DNA of 64,000 nucleotides from Anaspis maculata (lineage: Eukaryota; Arthropoda; Insecta; Coleoptera; Scraptiidae), in NCBI GenBank assembly GCA_949128115.1, contig OX421964.1, positions 49,020,601 to 49,084,600 of the forward strand, in the 5' to 3' direction. Positions within the stretch are counted from its first letter, which is position 1, and the number at the start of each line of letters is the position of its first letter. The notes beneath the pieces are model-generated. The model was given only the letters and a program-made list of their open reading frames with translations, searched no databases and had not been told where the DNA came from. Shown piece by piece: positions 57,429 to 64,000 of this stretch. The position numbers and the translations under genes are program-made.

Positions 57429-59398
57429 TTTATTTTTATTGACTGATTACGTTTAAAGCTCAAGCACCAAATGAAGTATGAACGTTTTAAGCTTTACTAT
57501 TTATATGTAGGTGGGGTCTGAAAGAGAAACATATTACAGGTAGTGAGTGAGCAATAAGTGTCTTCTTCGCCTTGACCTCTGGATTTCTTGACTCGAGAAT
57601 GCGAGTTACCGGCGATAAGTGAAAGCTGGATGTGATTCTTATCGATACCCACTAATGAACTTAGGGCCAATGTCATTTTCCCTAATTATATACTCCACAT
57701 TTTATCAAAAACAGGGGTTTAGATTCCGGTGACGCGCTTTCTCCCCGATAATACCAAAAATGGTTGCGATGTTGTTTTTCTTCAGTTTTGCGCACGGTAT
57801 CCGTGTGAGGAATATTATAGCATAGGTAAACATACCACTTTCTTTGACCTTACTCGGTTTCAGTTTCATTTTGATTTACTAGGTCACCGCGGGTGAAGCA
57901 TCAGTTTGGAATTATCAAGAAAATATATAAACAATATGAAAACCTATCATTGGTAGTGGTACACCAACATTTTTACAGCACTACTTTCAGCAGGACCCAC
58001 TTCTTATTATTTTTGCACTCGAAGTTTCTCCTCGAAATATTCCATAGCTCACATCTAGCTCATCCCACCATACCTACCTAATTCTTATTTTAAAAAATTA
58101 AATATTTGATATAGCCAAATCTGTGTAAAAATACAATTCGTTCGCAATGACCGTGCTATCAACACATTTTCTAGGAGAAAAAATATCAGGAATTAATAGA
58201 CATGTGTTTTTCATAGTATGAACCATTGCTCAATTGATCCTTGGCTGTTCAATGCTGTCATGAACCCATAACTTAATTAGTTCTAACGACATTGGAATAT
58301 GCGAATCGATTACCTATTTACACAGATCCTCCTTCGTGCCAACGTTCAATAAGAATTTACATAAAATACCCGGAGGGGTTGATCGATGATAATAATAATG
58401 ATTTACATAAACAGAATATTGAAAATGTAAAAGAAAGTGTAAGTAGACATCGAAAAAGGAACAACGCAGGTATGCATTTTAACTCATGATACGAATGGAA
58501 GGCGGAAAATTAAAACAAAATATTCGATCAACTACCTCAGCGTTTTTACTTCCAATGAGTTTTCCGTATTGTGGGTAGTACTTTCACAACCGATGAGGCC
58601 CTAATTGTATTACCTTAAGCATCAATTAAAGTTCTGAGTAAAATGTTGCACAAATTAATCACTTCGTATAAGGTTGCAAAGTTCCACTTAGGTACATTTT
58701 CACGGTGTTGTTCGGTTATTCCACCCAGTCAGGTTTGTAACTATAATTTTGCTCTCGCTCTCTACGAGCTACGTAATATGATTGATCATTTCTAACTGTG
58801 ATTAGATACAAGCAAAAATTTGGGAGGTTCAAGAAGATCAATGAAAAGTTTTGTGTCGCACGAGTGTTCGTTTTAAATTCAAAACTCAACTCTATATACC
58901 CTGGTTTTGAGCCGCTTATCATACAGGGTGTTTCAAACTCACCGTGAAAAAATCTAGGATTTTTCAAAGAAATGCCCCAAAAGTGCCAGAAAAATAGGGA
59001 GAAAAATTGAGGTTTTTATTTTTGGAAATATGGGGATCAAAGTGTGAGAATTGAAGCCTGGTAAAATCTTGAATTTTTGACATTATTTGTGAACTCTAAA
59101 ACAACTTGAAAGGTTTTTTCTTACTGCTGAATGTGTTTTCAAGTTTCATTTACTACAGGCTGTCCCCGAAGTCGCGGTCCAGACAAAATGAGGATACAGT
59201 AGACGACATTTAGGTATATGATCGAAAAAAAATCGATCTCGAATGGTATTCGAGAAAAAACAATACAAAGTTGGCCAGTCCGAGTCCTGCAAAGGCCTGC
59301 ACCCTCGAACAACTCTTAAGGTGTGTTCACTTAATTTTCCCCTTATTGCGCTTTTAGTATAGGAACCAGAGACAGGTAACAATAAAGAAATAATTCCC
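57429..59398. other. upstream of the lectin, unclassified
   Basis: Lectin 5' flank, then AT-rich sequence. A CAGGGTGTTTCAAAC end at 58924 marks another CAGGGTG-family relic. The minus frame 58967-58716 is open for 83 codons but resembles nothing I know. No TATA or initiator could be assigned with confidence. Confidence 0.4.
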
Positions 59399-59766
59399 AA
59401 TAGGGTGATTGCATGTAGATGGAGTTTATGGCAAAATGTCAATAGTTTCATTGTCATCTGTCAAGTTTCATCCATGTCGGAGTCAACGTCAACCGGACTA
59501 ACCTCTGCTAACCTCACTAAATACTATAATTTTTACGTGCTTTGTTCACATACTGGCTTATTCGGCGTTTACGAGATCGAGATTGTGATTTCTAATTATT
59601 TCTAACAATGCCTTACACCTGGGTCGCTACTCTTGAATCGTGTGCGATTTTAGGCAACATTCGCTACATCAGTGTACTGCGAATTCAACAAACGTCAAAA
59701 CATAACTCTCGATCCTTGCGCTGCCTGCCGGTGATCATGTGAACGCATTTCATGCGATCACCCTAT
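59399..59766. mobile_element. MITE with AATAGGGTGATTG ends, copy 2 (chimeric)
   Basis: Same ends and flanking interior as 2400-2730, but the centre (about 59626-59690) is replaced by a piece of the hairpin MITE seen at 26802-26975 (CTCTTGAATCGTGTG, TTTTAGGCAACATTCGCTAC, AGTGTACTGCGAAT). Confidence 0.6.
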
Positions 59767-59970
59767 AGGCTAGAAATCGACTTAAAACGAGCTTGATAGC
59801 TTAGGTTATACCATATTAATTTTCCGCCTGGCGGCGATGACGCCCTCATGTTACCTTCATCAACAAGAAGTGCAATTTGTTTTGTGTAAAATATCCCATT
59901 TTCTGACCTCTCGACAGAAAGTTACATGTTATCATTTCTTGCAATCTATTAAGTTGAGAACTATTTGATA

Positions 59971-60760
59971 TACACACATCAAAAGAATCTAGGGGACAAG
60001 CAAATTCAGATGATTTCTAAAATCATCATAACTTTTGATTGCCGTCAGCGATTTCATATCTGTTTTCAGTGCTCGATAGCCCAATCCTTCGTTCTCATGT
60101 CTTGATCACGTCAAATACGAACAATGTTTTATAAAGTTTCTACAGGTAATCAACGGAACAGTGTAAAATTGCCGAAAGTTCAGTACGAGCACGATTTCCC
60201 AAAAAAAAATTGAGGCGTTTCAATAGCACAGTTATGAGGACTGGTATATCAGCTTCAGTAACGTTTTTGAATTTTGAAAATCGAAGGTAAGTTGCCAAAG
60301 ATATTGATCATTTTGTGTCGCCATGTTGAACTTCCAAGAAAGTTATCCGATTTTATTGAAACTTGGATCACACTCATGTCTGGTTCCAGTCATTGGAATT
60401 TCAAGGTCAAATGTCTTTCTCGGTCACTCCCAAGCCGCCACCTTGAACTTTCATGTAAATGATTCGATTCAAGTGTGTTTCAAGTTTCATTCAAATTGAA
60501 TCATTTGAATGCATGAAATATTTTTTTTTGGGAAGTCGCGCTCGTACTGAACTTTCGGCAATTTTACACTGTTCCATTGATCACCCTGTAGCAACCTTAT
60601 GAAACACTATTCGTATTTGACGTGATCAAGGCATGAAAACGAAAGATTGGGCTATCGAACACTGAAGACCGATTTAAAATCGCTTATGGAAATCAAAATT
60701 TATGATGATTTTAGGAATCGTCTGAATTTGCTTGACCCCTAAATTCTTTTGATGTGTGTA
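59971..60760. repeat. 790-bp foldback
   Basis: Outer TACACACATCAAAAGAAT and complement. Inner AACAGTGTAAAATTGCCGA with AAGTTCAGTACGAGC and their mirrors at about 60550-60590. The right inner arm is followed by CACCCTGTAG (60582), again the CAGGGTG word at a shell boundary. Confidence 0.65.
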
Positions 60761-61911
60761 TTAACAGTCTCTCTATAACATGTCGCTCTTGAAATAAAGC
60801 GTCTGAAAGTAAAAGCATTTTTCTCTACAGCGTCGTGCTGTTTGACTTTGAAAATTACAATTACCTTAGGAGAAAAAATCTTATTCGAAGATCTATCAAG
60901 TCCGTGAAGCTACAACTGTACAAATAATTTTGAACTCTTCGTCTTTTCTCACAGTCACAATCGTAGCTTCAGATGAAGAACCTTCAATTGTGACTCATGT
61001 CTTTAGTATACCCCGTATATGACTAATTGAGAGCTCTCGCATTCCAAGCTTAAAAAAGCCACAGTTTTGCCATGAAAAATTCGAACTTTATACGGTATCC
61101 TTGATTTTTGATGTTTGATGTCATTTTGATTCAAGACCAAGTTCAAGGCAGGTTGGTTATGTTAGAACTTTTGTCCTCATGACATAAAACCTTCAGGTGA
61201 ACTGCTGGACAGGGAGCTGGTGCCTCAAAACTTAGGTCATAAGGTACATGATTTTAGCCCCAAAGGTCTAATGTGCGTTGATAAGGTTGCTCAAAATTTC
61301 TTTGTCTCACATGTCAGACCAGGGGGTTTAGGCTGGTACCTATGAGCTTGTCAATTATTGAAAAAGGGCCAAAATTTACGTCATAAGGTACATGAATGAA
61401 ACCAACGGACTTTTGTGGAGGAACATCCCCTTAATCGAAAATTGGGTTGTGAAGCGAAAAGTAAATGACGAAGCTTTGCTCCGATTTTTCCTTTATAAAG
61501 CAAGGTCAATAAAGCATATAATTATGATTCAAGAATCAATGCTACATCCTGCCTACATTTTGATAATAATTACTGGTCGGTTAAGGTGACAATCATAACC
61601 ATATGCCTTCATGGTGTCCTCACTTTTCAATTTCTCATCACAAAAGGTGATAAAGCATCTCTTCAAAGGTGCAACTCTCACGATCGAATTCGTATGGAAG
61701 TGGATGATGATCACACCGCAATGAATAGAGTTATAGGTGGTTTGAATAGAGAAAAGTCATTATTGCAATAAATGCTTCGAGAATATTAAGAAATGTACTT
61801 TTCAGGTTTCACCTTTCAGATTTTTATGTGCTTTAATTAAGGAGGGCTACAATAAGATACTTATTCTTGTGTACTTATTCAATAATAATAAAGTCAAAAT
61901 ATTGAAATGTT

Positions 61912-61984
61912 TTATTCATCATCATCAGTCATCATCATGTACTCTGCGTAATACAGCGAACGCTGAATATGCAGTTCGTATAAT
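61912..61984 (-). CDS. probable terminal exon of an unidentified gene
   Basis: On the minus strand a strong acceptor (TTTTTGTTTCAG) precedes 24 codons reading LYELHIQRSLYYAEY, then MMMTDDDE and a TAA stop that overlaps AATAAA. The exon would enter in phase 1. Upstream exons are not identified in 61985-64000 and may lie beyond the window. The peptide is too short to name. Confidence 0.4.
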
Positions 61985-62433
61985 CTGAAACAAAAATTTC
62001 AATTTTTGTGTGAAAATATTTATACAGGGTGTTTGAATATGTCTTGGAGTCGAAAATTATTATAATTTTTTTTCCGTGCACCTTTAAAGCTTTATTGCAA
62101 AGCGTTCGGATTTGTAAAACGGAGTAGACAGACAGAGTGAACTCCTATCGCTCCTTCTCAAACGTGGACTAATGAGATCAAGTCTACGGCTGAAAATATA
62201 CTGGAGCGGTGAGCAAAGCGACGATGAAAGCGGAGAGCAAAGCGAGGAAAACAAACACACATTTTTATTGGGACACGTATACTGAAGCGTCACCGTTGTC
62301 CAGAATATGTATTGTTATTTTCGTCGCTTTGCTCTCCGCTCTCATCGCGTCGCCTTACCTATAGTGCAGTAAAGATAGGTTTTGGGGGTTGAAAAAATTA
62401 ATTCATGAAGTTTTAAAGCTGTTAAGGTGCGTA

Positions 62434-62506
62434 CAGACCTGAGCACTTTTTCGCGGACGAACGTCCGTGCGAACAGTGTTCGTGCGCGCACAAATGCTCA
62501 GGTCTG
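62434..62506. repeat. 73-bp hairpin, probable MITE piece
   Basis: CAGACCTGAGCA and TGCTCAGGTCTG enclose CGTGCGAACAGTGTTCGTGCG-like sequence. Similar GTGCGAAC / GTTCGCACG words continue to 62625, suggesting a larger decayed element. Confidence 0.45.
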
Positions 62507-62989
62507 GACGTGTAAATACGGAATTTCAACGTGCACGAACACTGTTCGCGGCGGACATTCCGTGGAGTGGAAACAACAAACACACATTTTGTGTGCGTGC
62601 GAACGCTGTTATGTGCGTGCAAAAATTGATGCCGAATTTCAGTAATTATTTCGATTCAACTCAACTGTGAGAGGTCTGGTGTTATTGATGGGTCTTAATA
62701 TTGATTTCGTTGCCTCAATGAAGATGCCCAATAGGTTCAGTGCGAGGCTTTTCTCGATATATTGAGCGCATGATAATTTTCTTAAAAAGTTCAAAACCTT
62801 ACTGAAGAGAAAAAAATGAAGCTTACAAAATAAGAGAAGGCAGAGCTAAGGTCATGTGGAGTGATACTTGATACTTGGCGTCATCCAGATTTTCAACGAG
62901 TCAGTGTATGTAACAAAGGAAAGCAGATGAACCAGAGTGGTTTCACCAATAATTGAACCTTTCGAAAAAGCCAATGGCTGTGAAGAGGA

Positions 62990-63680
62990 AAAAGTAACCA
63001 TAAAAAAGTCATCTGCGGAAGACCGAAGAAATGGGACATGCAGAACTTAAAATTGGGTGTTCGACGCGTATTCACCTCACTTGAAAATATTACACGAGTG
63101 CCGTCCAAAAAACTAGCGATCCTGGAGAAGATGGAGAAGTTGTCAATGGAGAGAATGACCATCTGAAGAAGGCTATTGGAGGTAAAATGACTGGGCATCG
63201 GAAGACACCAACGGCCCTGAAAATCTAATTTTGAACATCTCCAGTAAACCACATGATGGCGGTGGAACGCATTGCGGTTGCGGAGCCATGACTTGCAAGT
63301 TAGTTATCAGCGAGTGGTTAAACTTGTCAAGAACATCCAATGGCTCAGAAAACTATGTTCCCGAAAATTTCAAATGATTGAAAGACCATCTGAAGAAGAA
63401 CATCAGAAACGGTATTTTGTATCCTCCTAGACCATCGGAAGAATAAGTACCTTGAGAAACAATATTTTGCGTGATCTCCTAATAGACCAATAATAAGTCA
63501 TTGGCAATTATTTCGACAACCCAAAGACGCCAACCAACGGGTCTGTAGAAAAAAAAAGATCACCTGATCACCTCTTCCCAAACGGCCATGAATCGATATT
63601 ATGGTTATGGAAATAGGAAATGTCATTTAAAAGTAGGTAGTTGAAGATCATCCGAAGACAAGCGGACATGACAACAATGT
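62990..63680. repeat. irregular recurrence of a CATCTGAAGA-like word
   Basis: Variants GTCATCTGCGGAAGA, ACCATCTGAAGAAG (twice), GCATCGGAAGACA, ACCATCGGAAGAATA and TCATCCGAAGACA recur about every 40-200 bases. Probably a diverged satellite-like or repetitive region. No consistent frame and no gene. Confidence 0.3.
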
Positions 63681-63931
63681 TAATATTGATACGAAACTTG
63701 TTGGAGACCACGACGCGCGAATAAGACACGTACCTACACAATTATAAATGGCGGAGCAGCCGTGCATCTGAAACTTGCCAGAATATTCGCGAAGCCGATC
63801 GACTTTTCCAGGGCTATTGCGAATGGATTGCCGCTTGATGCTAGAGAACACAGCAACGACATTGGGAGCGACGAGAACCTTGGCGGCTTTTCTGAGTAAA
63901 GCTGGAATATTCTCGATTACAAGACGCTATA

Positions 63932-64000
63932 CAGGGCGGTCCAGGTTATAGTAGCAATAATTCACCATTCGATGGTCCGTCGAAAACTAGGTCGACATGC
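63932..64000. mobile_element. foldback, TA-CAGGGCGGTCCAGG end, copy 2 (cut by window)
   Basis: Begins after TA and matches the first ~70 bases of the 29317-30356 foldback almost exactly (GTCCAGGTTATAGTAGCAAT, AACTAGGTCGACATGC), with a few substitutions. Continues beyond the right edge. Confidence 0.75.

Noticed and set aside
58716..58967. 83-codon minus frame as a gene
   Set aside because: Starts inside a CAGGGTG relic and has no similarity, splice partner or promoter.
62893..63252. 119-codon minus frame as upstream exon of the 61.9-kb orphan exon
   Set aside because: Hydrophobic low-complexity reading of a repetitive region; no donor in phase with the terminal exon.
1..64000. CRISPR array, operon, riboswitch or bacterial insertion sequence
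   Set aside because: Spliced genes, polyadenylation signals and transposon types are eukaryotic; no regularly spaced direct repeats of CRISPR type were seen.

Overview
This is a eukaryotic nuclear window, almost certainly from an insect. It has GT-AG spliced genes with kilobase introns, is AT-rich, and is crowded with short DNA transposons. The proteins support an arthropod: an RBM39/CAPER splicing coactivator, a neuroguidin, and a secreted C-type lectin closely resembling insect schlaff. The order cannot be fixed from sequence alone.

Layout. (1) 405-10154, minus strand: Caper/RBM39. Four coding exons are resolved by splice sites and matching phases; the rest of the gene lies off the left edge. 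(2) 10155-21658: intergenic transposon graveyard with a PIF/Harbinger-like element (TAA duplication), two hAT elements with 8-bp duplications, a MITE nested in its own family, an element with 9-bp duplications holding a SWIM-zinc-finger element, a minisatellite and a 1.46-kb foldback. (3) 21659-30831, plus strand: neuroguidin (three coding exons, 301 aa), with an 8-kb second intron packed with a SINE head, Tc1-like and THAP-like remnants and foldbacks. (4) 31892-44707 and 48015-49686, both minus strand: two tandem paralogues of an unassigned ~210-aa protein with the same four-exon structure. Intron 2 of the downstream copy has been inflated to 11.6 kb by nested elements. (5) 51697-57428, minus strand: a 218-aa secreted C-type lectin (slf-like) with a GC-AG intron. 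(6) 57429-64000: repeats, one orphan terminal exon (61912-61984, minus), and a cut-off copy of the 29.3-kb foldback at the right edge.

The host genes are not an operon and share no evident pathway: splicing, ribosome biogenesis, an unknown protein pair possibly axonemal, and cuticle lectin. What unifies the window is its mobile DNA. About ten foldbacks (0.4-4.8 kb) occur, and at least three are concentric: a TA-flanked CAGGGTG-ended element sits at the exact centre of a larger inverted repeat. This architecture is the most unusual thing I see. All coordinates were read by eye; splice sites were checked by reading-frame phase but not by transcripts.
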